In this document: positions 33,003 through 44,965 of the stretch, piece after piece
Numbering within the stretch: the stretch's first letter is position 1
Layout: every line of letters starts with the position of its first letter
Assembly: GCF_003576645.1 (NCBI RefSeq)
Contig: NC_044924.1
Location: forward strand, 1,612,047 to 1,676,046
Origin: Ipomoea triloba
Taxonomy: Eukaryota > Streptophyta > Magnoliopsida > Solanales > Convolvulaceae
Direction of reading: 5' to 3'
DNA: 64,000 bases
Made by a program: the position numbers and the translations under genes
The notes under the pieces: model-generated
The model's input: the letters and a program-made list of their open reading frames with translations, nothing else
Told to the model about the DNA's origin: nothing
Database searches by the model: none

Positions 33003-34148
33003 TCACAATGGGACAATGTTTTCAACATAATTGTACGACAGAGGATCCCTGTGCGGCTGAATCTTAATTACACTATTGCTAGTAACTTCCAACGTCTTCA
33101 AATCATAATATTTAAAGTAACTAGGGCTTACGTCAAAGCTGCAATAATCCTTACAGTTAACTATCACCTTGCCATTACCTATGACGCCGATGAATTCCAC
33201 GTAAAGATTATTACGTTTTGGTAGTGTTAATCTCTTCTCAACGCAATTATTATCCTCGTCTTCCAAAATCCAAATTCGTAGTTGCCTCACAATCTCGTAT
33301 TTTCCGACCACAATCGCTAATCTCCCACCGAAGTCGATTAAATCGGCCGTGTAACGGCAAACGCCCTCTATACTTTCTGGAAAATCCACTTCTCCGAATT
33401 TCTCATCCTTCAAATCGAAGAATGACATAACCTCCGCCTCTAAGTTTCTGATATAAATTCTGCCGTTAATGGAAGCCACACCTTCGTGTCCCATTCCTTG
33501 GTAAATGAAACCTTCTCGAGCTTTCAATAAATCAATCTCTGCGGTAGGGTTTCCTGGTACCGGTCGCCAGGTTTCGGTTCCCAATGTGAGAACCTCGTAC
33601 GCCTGTTTGTAATGGTGGAGGATTTTGTACTGATTTGAGACTGGATCGCACCCTAGGTAGAATATGCTGAGGCAGAAATTTGGGATAGAATAAGTGTTGG
33701 CCAAATTTGGGTGCGGGAGGGGTTTCTTCTGCTTGGTGGTGAGATTGAGAACCCAAATACGAGGCTGAGTGGAGCGGATTGAACAGACGCAAATAAGGCC
33801 GTTGGCAACGTTAGAGCAAGGTTGAAAATCCTCGTCAAAAGTATGCGATGGAAGTTGAGAAGTTAAGGAAAGGTTCTCGTTGGTTGGGTAAATTGTGTGG
33901 ATTTGGTCGTCAATGGCGAAGAAGGCGAAGAGAAGGTGCGAGGAGTCGGGTCGGGTTCGAGCGTGATTTAGGTGAGATTCTGCGAAGGAAGAGTCGCGGA
34001 TTAGGTTAAACCAATCTTTTGAAACGCACTTGAATTTCATTAGGGTTTTTGCCCGGAGCCTTTTGAGAATTTCCGCGAGGATATCGCGAGGCAAATTTGA
34101 CGGTGACGGCGGTGGATCAGAGACAGCCGGCGATCTCGCTCCGTCCAT
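33003..34148 (-). CDS. F-box protein with F-box-associated (FBA) domain
   Basis: Single exon, 381 aa. An N-terminal F-box spans about residues 18-60 (NLPRDILAEILKRLRAKTLM, followed by KFKCVSKDWFNLI), which binds SKP1/ASK in SCF ubiquitin ligases. The rest is an FBA-type beta-rich region recognisable from FYLGCDPVSNQYKILHHY and TLGTETWRPVPG; this part would recognise the substrate. The ATG at 34148 is followed by a Pro/Ser-rich leader typical of this class. A TATATATAG stretch at about 34196-34206 (minus strand) fits a TATA box about 50 bp upstream. The gene is intact. It is unrelated in sequence to the receptor genes before it and the SCPL array after it. The substrate is unknown; the family is large and fast-evolving. 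Confidence 0.88.
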   Translation of the reverse strand: MDGARSPAVSDPPPSPSNLPRDILAEILKRLRAKTLMKFKCVSKDWFNLIRDSSFAESHLNHARTRPDSSHLLFAFFAIDDQIHTIYPTNENLSLTSQLPSHTFDEDFQPCSNVANGLICVCSIRSTQPRIWVLNLTTKQKKPLPHPNLANTYSIPNFCLSIFYLGCDPVSNQYKILHHYKQAYEVLTLGTETWRPVPGNPTAEIDLLKAREGFIYQGMGHEGVASINGRIYIRNLEAEVMSFFDLKDEKFGEVDFPESIEGVCRYTADLIDFGGRLAIVVGKYEIVRQLRIWILEDEDNNCVEKRLTLPKRNNLYVEFIGVIGNGKVIVNCKDYCSFDVSPSYFKYYDLKTLEVTSNSVIKIQPHRDPLSYNYVENIVPL

Positions 34149-34195
34149 GGTTTCGGTTGTAATAGGAGCAGGAATTTGACGGCGGCAGGAATTGA

Positions 34196-34206
34196 AGTAT
34201 ATATAG
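34196..34206 (-). promoter_or_regulatory. Putative TATA box of the F-box gene
   Basis: A TATATATA stretch about 50-60 bp upstream of the start codon on the minus strand. Position and composition are the only evidence. Confidence 0.45.
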
Positions 34207-34389
34207 ACAGTTATGTACTTCGAAACCTAACTGGTACATTGCGTCATTGCTTATTTAATACCTTATATAGGTACGGTATTGGTTCAGATCATGACATTCC
34301 TATTATTAATCCAACTAGGAAACTTTCTTTTTCTGTGTAAATCAAAACTACATGACGATAAAGACTTAGAAAATAGGGCATCAGAGTTA

Positions 34390-34700
34390 AGTTGGTTGGA
34401 CGGCTGGCTTGGTAATTATAAAATTAAAAATTTGACTTAGTATAGAGTGACCTATTATTCTTATTGGTGTGAGGTGATCAACTATGAACAACTTAGGTTA
34501 GTTTATCTCTTTATAATCTTTTGTCGGCTAAGGTCACAAACCTAACCTCGGATAGTAATTTCGAGTTTCCCTCGTCACACAAGTAAGTAGCTGACACACT
34601 AGCAATGGCAAGTTATTGTGTGGACCATAATTAACATATATATATAACTGTGTGAACCATGAATACAAAATACATTTTAATATAATGAAAGTACATTACA
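34390..34700. repeat. SINE-like and MITE-like remnants
   Basis: 34390-34590 shares GTTAAGTTGGTTGG, CTTGGTAA, TATGAACAACTTAGG and GTTTCCCTCGTCAC with the SINE-related sequences at 1.3, 42.1 and 45.7 kb. 34615-34690 carries GTGTGGACCATAAT and is a fragment of the AT-rich MITE-like family. Confidence 0.5.
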
Positions 34701-34743
34701 TATGGAATTTTATTATGGAATATATATGCATTCCATTACATAA

Positions 34744-37700
34744 TCAAAGAGGATAATAGCTAAGCCATCTTTGAAGCATTGACAAACATTCTCGTGGTTT
34801 ATATTCTGGTGCTGTATGACCTGCTCCCTATGCGTTAACAAGAAATGAATGCTAATTATTTCACTAATTACATTCCTAGTGTTGTTGAACCATAAGATTA
34901 ATATATGAAAATGTTGTCTTACCTTCACAGTTGCATATGTCAATTCATACTCATTCTGTGAATACTTCTTGGTGTATCTGCATTATATTCATCAACATTA
35001 TAACACATTTCAGTTAATTAAAGGCCCCATTAATGTAGTATATTCGAGAGATCCTAATAAGTTAACCAACAAACTCACCCCGCAACTTGATCTTCAACGA
35101 ACCAAGGTCTCCATTCGTCTACAACCCCAACTTTTAAGGACTCTATCCATTCTTCTGTGCCTATATGAGGAATACCCATGTCGTGATCCCCACTGTACGC
35201 TTAGCGAATAATATTATATCATATTAGCTTCTCAAAAATCATGGTTAAGATAAAAATTGAAACAAGATAATGGTTGCGGGCTGCTTTAAATGAAAGCATC
35301 ACCTGTAGATTAGAACTCGATAGGATTTGTTAGTGAAACTCCGATGATAATCAACCGTGCTTTGGACATTATAAATGTACGAGATTTGGTCGTTGCATCT
35401 ATCCCACGTTGTTATTGTTCCCTGTTGGCGATAAATATTCAGATCAGATCATCATCACGTACTGTAAACTTTTCTTTATCTGCTTCAATTAATTTTTATG
35501 GATGTTTGGTTAATATGATAATATCTATCTGTCCTAACAAGTAACAACTAGACATATAAGACATACCTCACGCACGTGAAGTGCTTTCTGGACAGCTTTG
35601 TTATTTGCCCAGGTGATGGAGTACAAATAATTATTTTCCTACATATATATATAAATGTACAACTTACCACAAAATAGAAAACATAAGATAATATTATAGA
35701 ATAATGAAAGTATATTATTAGGGGTTAGATACTTACTCTGCACCACTGTTGTGGTAAATCTTCACCAATAGACCTCCCATCTAGACTCAGTAATAAATTT
35801 TCATTGCTACATATGGGTTCTAAAATTTGGGCCTTGTTTATCTTTTCAACACACTACACAAAAAACCATACCTAGCTATAGTTGTGACTGTAGAGCTATA
35901 TAAATGGACCCTTGAAGACAAATTCAACAATCTTTTATGAAAAAAAAAAGGTTACAATATATATATATATATTCTAATTAGGTGAGAACCAACCTTAACT
36001 TGCGAACTGCGAACTTGTGAAGGATTGCACCACAAATACTACATGATTGCACTGCTACGGCTCCTTAGACATGCCCGGAGAACCTTTAGGTGCAATATTA
36101 TCCGAATGTCGTGCAATCATGTAGTAAGTGCAGTGCAATCATGTAGTACGTGCGGTGCAATCCTTCACAAGTTTGCAGTTTGCAGGTTAAAGTTGATTCT
36201 CACTTGATTATGGACATATATATATATAAAACTACTGGCTAACCTTTGATACTCTTTGAAGATCATATTGACATGCTGGATTTTGTGGATGTTCATCTAT
36301 ATTGTAATTTCCATTGCAACTTTCTTTTGTGGACTGCATGCATAGCCCGAGCACGCAGAAAATGATATAGGATAGGATAGTTCAAATGATGATGTAAACA
36401 TAATTTTACAAAGAATTAACATTCAAATACCAAAATTATAATATTCAATAATCAAATCATCAAATTAAATGGGCAAACCTGGTATAGATTGTGTGACAAA
36501 AGCCCCATTCTATAAGCAAATATGACTTGATTGTTTTCGTTTGCATAAGTATCTGCAGTCATTGGATTGCCTACCACATAGCCCTAAACCATATATATAT
36601 ATATATATATGTTCAAAAGCATTACAAAAATCATAAACACATTAACTAGTATAGCAAGAATATATAGGAGGAGGCTAGGCGCGACAAAGCTAAGGGAGTT
36701 GAGATGAGATCGATGTACTTTCATATTTAAACGCGGCTCAATCCCAGATTCTAAACCTACCAAGACAAACAAACAACAACATAATAAGATAATTTAACTC
36801 AGAAGATATGAGCAGATCAGAGCATTGGAATGCAAATAATTGCATGTATGCAGATCGAAAACAAGGTGAGCTAGCTATCTAGCTAGTTACCATCATATAT
36901 TTTGTGAACAATCAGTGGAATAATGATTCCAGAATAGGAATCTCCGGTAATGTAGAGCGGATTACTGAGGAATTTGGGGTGGTCCAGGAGCCACTGCAAT
37001 CAATCAGAGAAAAGCAAATTAAAGTCTCACATCCCCTCAAAGTTAGCTAAGTCCAATCTCAATATAATCAGGATTGGCATAATTGTTGAACAAATACTAT
37101 TCAGGGTAGGTTAGCATGTAGCCAAAAATAAAAAAATAAAAAAATTATTGTACGTGTGTTACCTGTATGAGGAAACTATAAGTTTGTTGTGCAGATAAGG
37201 TATCAGTAGAAATGGAAGCTTCCCATGTTTTGGAATAGGAGAATCCAGTTCCAACAGGTTGATCCAAAAATATAATGTTGGCCACCTAATTAATTATTTT
37301 GTAAATTAAAGATCAGAACATACACAAACATTATTTCTGTAGTTCTAACTGCATGTATAGTACCTAAAAATAAAAAAATAAGTATACCTTAATTAGCTTG
37401 GACTAATATAATGTTAAAGATTAATTGAAATCCTAAGTAAGTAACTAACCTTGGTCCATGCATAGGGGTTCAACTCCAAAGATGGGATGTCCCCAGTAGT
37501 GGAATTTGCATAATTAATGGTGAAAGGACCTAGCTTCAACAAAACATCATAAACCCAATTAAGGAGGGTTTAATAATGTAATTAAGGTAAGTATGACAGA
37601 AACAAAAATGAGAGATGGAAAATAAAATACCAATCTCATAGAGGAGACGAGAGAGAGCAGAGCAACCTGGGCCTCCAGTGAGCCATAGAAAGAGCGGATC

Positions 37701-37999
37701 GTTTTCTGGGCTCCTCTCAGATTCAATGAAGTAATAAAACAGTTGAACTTGTTCAAATTCTCCCACACCAATGTAACTAATTAATTAAACCAAACATACC
37801 GACAATAACATCAAATCCTAGGTATAACCGATGATAACCAGACACTGCACAGAAAGAAAGAAAGAAAGAATTAGGGTTACCCGGTTTGGAGTTTGAATGG
37901 TAGTTTTCCTGGGAAACCAGGCAAAGTTTCAATCTCTTCTGAATTTGAAAACGTTGGAGCCATAAACAATAGCAGAAACACAAGGATTGAAGCCGCCAT
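34744..37999 (-). CDS. SCPL acyltransferase-like protein 1 (14 exons, 454 aa)
   Basis: Serine carboxypeptidase-like protein; relatives transfer acyl groups from 1-O-glucose esters in the vacuole. Predicted exons in gene order (each given low-high): 37881-37999, 37631-37776, 37450-37529, 37163-37285, 36891-36993, 36719-36756, 36479-36583, 36244-36333, 35737-35853, 35567-35638, 35303-35421, 35079-35192, 34923-34977, 34744-34827; total 1365 nt in frame. A signal peptide is followed by [12 protein letters not shown], oxyanion region GGPGCS, nucleophile GDSYSG, Asp in SGDHDM and His in GAGHTAPE, so the triad is complete. GDSYSG is the form usual in plant acyltransferases. Exon 11 is 30 nt shorter than in most paralogues, and a conserved Cys (NKSCR in the others) is Tyr. 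Intron 8 carries a foldback MITE. The array direction is head-to-tail with the next copy 0.7 kb upstream. Confidence 0.85.
35975..36210. mobile_element. Foldback MITE in intron 8 of SCPL 1
   Basis: Ends TAATTAGGTGAGAACCAAC and, on the other strand, TAATCAAGTGAGAATCAAC, followed inward by matching GCGAACTTGTGAAGGATTGCAC and CTACATGATTGCACTGC blocks. Arms of about 85 bp pair almost throughout. No paralogue has it at this site. Target duplication not resolved. Confidence 0.8.
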
Positions 38000-38733
38000 G
38001 ATCACAATGCTTCTCATCTCTAGCCTACACTCATACACGTACTGCTAACTGCAACTCATTTCATGGACCATTATATTACTCCCTCATCAGCTCAGCTCGC
38101 TCTCCAAATACTATTTTGCTCATGATGAGAGAGAGAGAGAGAGTATCTTGATTGTTACCTTTTCTTTGCTTGCCATTATAATGCCGCTGCAATTTTGTCC
38201 CTTAGGCGCGCAATTCAATTAATCCCCACTTAATTTTCTTTTTCTTTCTTAATTACACATGGCTTCCATGCATGCAACTCTAAAAAAGGCTGCCATATCA
38301 TAACTTTTAGCTAATTTGTTTTTATTCTTATTTTATTTTTATTTTGTCTTATGGTGTTACTATTATTATTATATTAAATGTGATCAAAGCGGTTCTACTT
38401 TTAAAAGTTAGTCGGAATTACAAAGATGTAAAAAAAAATCAGTGACAGAATTGTAAATGTTATGATGTAGAAGTAGAACCATACTTTTGAAAGTGAGTGA
38501 GTATTGCATGAATAAAAATAGCCTTATATTATATATAAACTCCAATTTTGTACTTAATCTGTTTTATTTTATATGATTGGTTCAATTAACCGAGAGTGGA
38601 CTGGAATTATTTACAATTAAATGCGGGAAGCATTTCAGTTGTAGAAGGGAAGATCAGAGCATTTGAAACTCTTTCAAATCTCAAAGGTCATTGCAATTTT
38701 ATTCATTCAATATATATGCATTCAATTACATAA
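38000..38733. other. Spacer between SCPL 1 and SCPL 2
   Basis: Includes the SCPL 1 promoter side (a GA repeat near 38129-38142), a dispersed repeat at 38455-38615 shared with 22590-22760, and the 3' UTR of SCPL 2 (38630-38733). That UTR is also conserved in the other copies (GGAAGATCAGAGC, TCATTGCAATTTTATTCATT). Confidence 0.6.
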
Positions 38734-41648
38734 TCAAAGAGGATAATTGCTAAGCCATCTCTGAAACATTGACAAGCATTGTTGTGGCTTATATTCTGGT
38801 GCTGTGTGGCCTGCTCCCTGATGTTTAACAACAAATGAATGCTAATTACATTCAAGCTAAGTCTTGAACGGTAAGATTAATGTTGTACTTGTTGAAATAT
38901 AACATTAATGTCTTACCTTCACAGTGGCATATGTCAACTCATACTCATTCTGCGAATACTTCATGGTGTATCTACATTCATCAAAGTTACAACACCTTTC
39001 AGTTAAAGCCCCCATTAAAAATGTATATTACAAAGATCCCAAGAAGTTAAACAACAGACCCACCCTGCAACTTGATTGTCAGCAAACCAAGGTCTCCACT
39101 CGTCTTCGACCCCAACTTCTAAGGACTCTATCCATTCTTCTGTGCTCAAATGAGGAACGATCATGTCGTGATCCCCACTGTACCATTAGAGAATTAGCTT
39201 CTTAAAAACCACCGTTAAGATGGAACACAAGAAAGATGATGGTTGCTTGAAATTAAAGCGTCACTTGACCTGTAGATCAGAACTCGACAAGATTTGTTGG
39301 TGAAACTCTTATGATAATCAACGGTGCTTTGGACATCATAAATGTATGCTTCAGTTCTCTCCCCATCAAATTCATATACCAAGCTCTCATTGCATCTGAC
39401 CCACTCTCTTATTGTTTCCTGTTGGTAACTAGATATTCACTTAAAAGCATGTTCTTCATCTCAACTAAAGGCCTAAGCTAATAGTTGGATTGCAAATATA
39501 TGTTTATATATATTATATGCTCAACACACTTCACCATCATCATTGTAAACTTTTTTTTTTTTTTTTTTTTCAATTTTTATGGATGTATATATGGTTAATA
39601 TCATTTACTCACTAGACATACCTCACGCACATGAAGTGTTTTCTGGACAATTTTGTTATTTGCCCAAATGTAGGAGTACAAATAATTATCAGCCTGCATA
39701 TATGCATGTACACCTTAAGACAAAACAAGAAAGATTAAGATGTTATAGAATGGAAATATGTATATGAGGCTACACTACAGACTTACTCTGCACCAGTTTT
39801 TTTGCAGTAAAAGGAGACTGGTAAGATTTTCACCCATAGAGTTTCCATTTAGACTCAGTAAATTTTCATTGCTACAAATTGGTTCTAAAATTTGCAGCGG
39901 ATTAATCTTTTCAGTACACTACACACAAAACCATACCGATACTTGTAACTGGATCCTTGAAGATAAATTTGATATTCTTTTATGAGAAAAAAAAAAGATT
40001 TTTGTTAGTTGCTAACCATTGATACTCTTTGAAGATTATATTGACAGGCTGCATTTTGTGGATGTTCATCCATGTAATCTCCATTGCAACTTACTTTTGT
40101 GGACTGCATTGCAACCGTTTGTGAAAATGCAGACATGACTTAAACTATGTTTTACGAATTAACATTCAAATACTACCTCGTATAGATTGTCTGATAAAAG
40201 CCCCATTCGATGAGCATATACCACTCTATTGTTCAAGTCTGCATATTTGTCAGTGGTTGGATTGCCTTCCACATAGCCCTAAACCATGTTCAAATGCATC
40301 TCAACAAGCATAAGCACATTAACTAACAAGAATAGATTTATAGACGCGAGAAAGGGAGTTGATATGAGATGTACTTTCATATTTAGACGCGGCTCAATTC
40401 CAGATTCTAAACCTACCAAAACAAACAAACAACAACATTAGCTCTAGCTACTCCATATTTCTGCATCCAAATTGCACAACAGAGAAGAAGGTAAGCAAGC
40501 TAAGCTACCATCATATATTTTGCGAACAATCTGTGGAATAATAATTCCAGTATAGGAATCGCCAGCAATGTAGAGCGGATTGCTAAGGAATTTTGGGTTG
40601 TCCAGGAGCCACTGCACTTCTCAAAAATGTTTAGAACATAAATTCTGTCTTTAAATTTATTAGAACAAAAAGTAAATTTTTTCTTACCTGTATGAGGAAA
40701 TCATAAGCAAGCTGTGCAGACAGAGTATCATTAGACATGTAATTAGCTTCGGGTGTTTTAGCGTAGGAGAATCCTGTCCCAACAGGTTGATCCAAAAATA
40801 TAATGTTGGCCACCTGCTAATATTAGAGCTGTCAATACAGGCTGGCGGGACGGGGCGGGCTAAAGACAAACATTTCTTCTATGAAATTAGCTAGGAGTGG
40901 AGTGATGTTAAAGAAGGGAGGGAAAGATTGAAAACCTAACCTTGGTCCATGCATACTGGTTCAACTCCAAAGATGGGATTTCACCAGTGGAATTAGCATA
41001 GTTAATGGTGAAAGGACCTAGCTTCAACAAAACATAATTAATATAGGGTTGGTTCCTATTAATAGTAGTTTATCAAGTCAAGTATATATATATATATATA
41101 AAACAACCCCAAAACGACGTCATTTTGGGGTGCTGCCCCCACTGTCCCCATGGCAGCTCCGTCTCTGATCAAGGCTAATAACTCTAACCAGTACCCTTTA
41201 ACCATATGCATCACAAAAGCGAAAATGAAAATGTGAGATATGGAGATGGAACATATATACCAATCTCATAGAGGATGCCAGAGAGAGCAGAGCAACCTGG
41301 ACCACCAGTGAGCCATAGCAACAGTGGGTCACTTTCTGGGCTCTTCTCAGACTCAATGAAATAGTAAAAGAGTTGAACTTCTTGAAATTTCCCCACACCT
41401 ATGTACCTAAATAAAACATACCAACAACTTCTTAATCAACATCATCAAACCTCAGGTCCAAACTCTAGCATAACAGATAATGACAGACAAAAGATGCAGA
41501 AAGAAAGAAAGAAAGAAAAAGGTTACCCAGTTTGGAGTTTGAATGGAAGTTTTCCTGGGAAACCAGGTAAAGTGTCAACCACTGTATGTGAAAAGGTTGT
41601 AGCCGACAATAGGAGGAGCAATACAAGGATTTTCAATGTTGAGGCCAT
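38734..41648 (-). CDS. SCPL acyltransferase-like protein 2 (14 exons, 468 aa)
   Basis: Predicted exons: 41527-41648, 41261-41406, 40941-41017, 40688-40813, 40509-40611, 40375-40412, 40177-40278, 40017-40103, 39787-39918, 39622-39693, 39270-39418, 39064-39177, 38917-38971, 38734-38817. They sum to 1407 nt, keep phase at every junction and contain no stop. Signal peptide [19 protein letters not shown], then [12 protein letters not shown]. Catalytic elements: GGPGCS, GDSYTG (Thr where acyltransferases usually have Ser), SGDHDMIVP and GAGHTAPE. Conserved [20 protein letters not shown] lies in exon 4. It is the longest copy, with an extra segment ([13 protein letters not shown]) in exon 9. The product would enter the secretory pathway; the acyl donor and acceptor cannot be read from the sequence. 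Introns 2 and 3 carry transposon fragments. Confidence 0.87.
40824..40862. mobile_element. Truncated hAT element in intron 3 of SCPL 2
   Basis: ATTAGAGCTGTCAATACAGG followed by GCTGGCGGGACGGGGCGGG repeats the terminal arm of the 901-bp hAT element at 27829-28729. Only about 38 bp remain. Confidence 0.75.
41095..41170. mobile_element. DNA-transposon fragment in intron 2 of SCPL 2
   Basis: CCAAAACGACGTCATTTTGG (a palindromic-looking block) followed by GCTGCCCCCACTG and CAGCTCCGTCTCTG is the reverse complement of the remnant at 2458-2512. Confidence 0.6.
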
Positions 41649-42299
41649 GAGAAGCTTCAATTCTCCAGCCTACACTACTGCAAGTCTGCAACAACTCATT
41701 TCATGGAGCATTTAGTAATTATTAAGGCATAATGCATTAAAGAAATGACCTTAGACCCTTTCACATTTAAAAAAAAAAAAAAAAAAAAATCTTTGTCAAC
41801 CATTTTTCTGGGTTTCCTTCTTTCTTAAACCACTTACATATGCTTAATTTATTATTCTCATTATTATAAACTTCACTCTCAAATCTCAATTCAATCTATG
41901 TGATTGGACATTTGGACCCAAGTTTATTATTTTATTAATAACATTTACATCCTCTTTCAATAGCAGCAATTAGCAAAAAGGGGTCATCGTATATCAGAAG
42001 ATCAAGGATTCTATTTTTGTCAACACTCTCTTGGTCAAGATATTTAGGAGCGGAGTTCACTCAGGACATGCCTTCACAGGGTAGTGGCTACGGGTTTCCC
42101 TCGTCACCCACATTAGCTGAGGAAGTGATTTGCTGATTAATGGGCAGCAAAGTATGAAGTTATGCACTCTATCATAATTGGTATCGAAGCATAATATTTT
42201 CTTGACTGTGGGAAGCATTTGAGTTGTGGAAGGGAAGATCAGAGCATTTGAAACTCTTTCAAATCTCAAAGGTCATTGCAATTTTATTCATTGAATAAA
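41649..42299. other. Spacer between SCPL 2 and SCPL 3, with SINE remnant
   Basis: 41765-41790 is an A run. 42000-42125 carries GGAGCGGAGTTCACTCAG and GTAGTGGCTACGGGTTTC, the 3' body of the SINE family, also seen at 45.7 kb. 42200-42299 is the SCPL 3 3' UTR. Confidence 0.55.
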
Positions 42300-44965
42300 T
42301 CAAAGAGGGTAATTGCTAAGCCATCTCTGAAGCATTGACAAGCATTGTTGTGGTTTATATTCTGGTGCTGTGTGGCCTGCTCCCTGATGTTTAACAACAA
42401 ATGAATGCTAATTACATTCAAGCTAAGTGTTGAACTCTAAGATTAATGCTATATATGCTTGTTGAAATATAATATTAATGTCTTACCTTTACAGTTGCAT
42501 ATGTCAACTCATACTCATTCTTTGAATACTTCATTGTGTATCTGCATTGCATTCATCCAAATTACACCACCTTTTAGTTAAACCCATTAATGTGTATTAG
42601 AAAAATCCCTAGAAGTTAAACAACAGACTCACCCCGCAACTTGATCTTCAACAAACCAAGGTCTCCACTCGTCTTCAACCTCGACTTTTAAGGACTCTAT
42701 CCATTCTTCTGTGCTCACATGAGGAACAACCATGTCGTGATCCCCACTGTATGCTTAGAGAATTAGCTTCTTAAAAATATTGGTTAAGATGGAACACAAG
42801 AAAGAAAGATAACGGGTGCTTGAAAACGTCACCTATAGATTAGAACTCGACAAGATTTGTTAGTGAAACTCCGATGATAATCAACCGTGCTTTGGACATT
42901 ATAAACATATACTTCAGTCCTCTCCATACCAAAATCATACATCAAGCTTTCATTGCATCTCACCCACTCTCTTACTGTGTCCTGGTGACAATCATCATCA
43001 ATTCATCACTGTAAACTTCTCTTTGCTTCATTTCATTTCTATGGATGTATGGTAATCGTGTTTCACTCACTAGACAGTAGACATACCTCGCGCACACGAA
43101 GTGCTTTCTGGACAAATTTGTTCTGTGCCCAAACTTCGGAATACAAATAATTATCATCCTGCATAAATGTACAACTTAAGACAAAACAAGAATGCTTAAG
43201 ATTTATAGAATGGAAGTATATCAGACTACACACTTACTCTGCACCAGTGTTGTGGTAAAAGGATACCAGTAGGATTTTCACCGTTTTCCTCGCTACATAT
43301 CGGTTCTAAAATTTGCCACGGATTAATCCTTTCAGTACACTACACACAAAACCATACCTATAGTTGTAACTATAAAGCTTATAAATGGATCCTTGAAGAC
43401 AAATTCAACACTCTTTTATGCGAAATATCTTATATAAAATTGTCTGCTAACCTCTGATACTCTTTGAAGATCATACTGACATATCGCATTTTCTGGATGT
43501 TTATCCATGTAATCTCCTTTGCAACTTTTTTTTGTGGACTGCATTCCAAGTTTGCAGCAGTTTGTATTTAAACTAAAGTTTACAAATTAATGTTCAACTA
43601 CAACGTTACCTTGTATAGATTATCTGATAAAAGCCCCATTCGATAAGCATATTCAAAAACACTATTGGGGTCTGCATATTTGTCAGTAATTGGATTGCCT
43701 TCCACATAGCCCTAAACCAGGTTCAAATGCATCTCAACAATCATAAGCACATTAACTAACAAGAACTGATCAGACGCGAGAAAGGGAGTTGAGATGAGAT
43801 GTACTTTCATATTTAGACGCGGCTCAATTCCAGATTCTAAACCTACCGAAACAAACAAACAACAACATTAGCTACCTACTCCATATTTCTGCCCATCCAA
43901 ATTGCACAACAGAGAAGAAGGTAATTAAGCAAGCTACCATCATATATTTTACGAACAATCTGTGGAACAATAATTCCAGTATAGGATTCTCCTGCAATGT
44001 ACAGCGGATTGCCAAGGAATTTTGGGTGGTCCAGGAGCCACTGCACTTCTCAGAAAAGCTAATTTAAGAACATAAATCCTCTCTCAAATTCTGCTATAAA
44101 TTTATTGGAAACGAAAAAATTTTCTTACCTGTATGAGGAAATCATAAGCAAGCTGTGCAGATAGAGTATCGTTAGACATGTAAGCTTCGGGTGTTTTAGC
44201 ATAGGAGAATCCAGTTCCAGCAGGTTGATCCAAATATATAATGTTGGCCACCTAGTCAATATGTAAAGGATTTTGTTACTCTCACAATTCAACACAGACA
44301 TTTCTATGAAATTAGGAGTAATGTTAAAGAAGGGATGGAAAGATTGAAAACCTTGGCCCAAGCATACTGGTTCAACTCCAAAGTTGGGATTTCCCCAGTG
44401 GAATTAGCATAATTGATGTTGAAAGGGCCTTCAAGAAAACATAAATCCAAGGGTTTGGGAGAGCTTTAATAATGTAATTAATATAGGGTTTCTGATAATA
44501 GTTTATCAAGGCTAATTACTCTAATATCTATCAGTACCCTTTAAGCATATGCATCACAAAAACAAAAATTAAAATGTGAGAGATCGAGATCAGATTGAAC
44601 ATATATACCAATCTCATAGAGGATGCCAGAGAGAGCAGAGCAACCTGGACCACCAGTGAGCCATAGCAAAAGTGGGTCACTTTCTGGGCTCTTCTCAGAC
44701 TCAATGAAATAGTAGAAGAGTTGAACTTCTTGAAATTGTCCCACACCTATGTACCTAAATCAAACATACCAACAAATTCTTAGTCAACATCATCAAATCT
44801 TACACTGGACAGGCAGGAAAAAAAAAAAAAAAAAGGCACCAACCCAGTTTGGAGTTTGAATGGAAGTTTTCCTGGGAAACCAGGTAAAGTGTCAATCACT
44901 GTATGTGAAAACGTTGTAGCAGAAAATAGGAGTAGCAATACAAGGATTTTCAATGTTGAGGCCAT
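42300..44965 (-). CDS. SCPL protein 3 with GESYTG active site (14 exons, 457 aa)
   Basis: Predicted exons: 44844-44965, 44609-44754, 44352-44428, 44129-44251, 43938-44040, 43805-43842, 43610-43711, 43452-43538, 43238-43339, 43087-43158, 42833-42981, 42633-42746, 42487-42541, 42300-42383; 1374 nt, in frame throughout. Signal peptide and [12 protein letters not shown] as in copy 2. [15 protein letters not shown] and GAGHTAPE are present. The nucleophile elbow reads GESYTG: Glu instead of the Asp typical of plant SCPL acyltransferases, as in true serine carboxypeptidases (GESYAG). Exon 4 has DQPAGTG where the others have DQPVGTG. Exon 9 is 30 nt shorter than in copy 2. The first donor, GTTGGT, is unusual. 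It may act as an acyltransferase or have regained hydrolytic activity; sequence alone cannot decide. Confidence 0.86.

Noticed and set aside
42300..44965. SCPL 3 as a true serine carboxypeptidase
   Set aside because: GESY alone is not enough. Overall sequence, exon structure and position group it with the acyltransferase-like paralogues.
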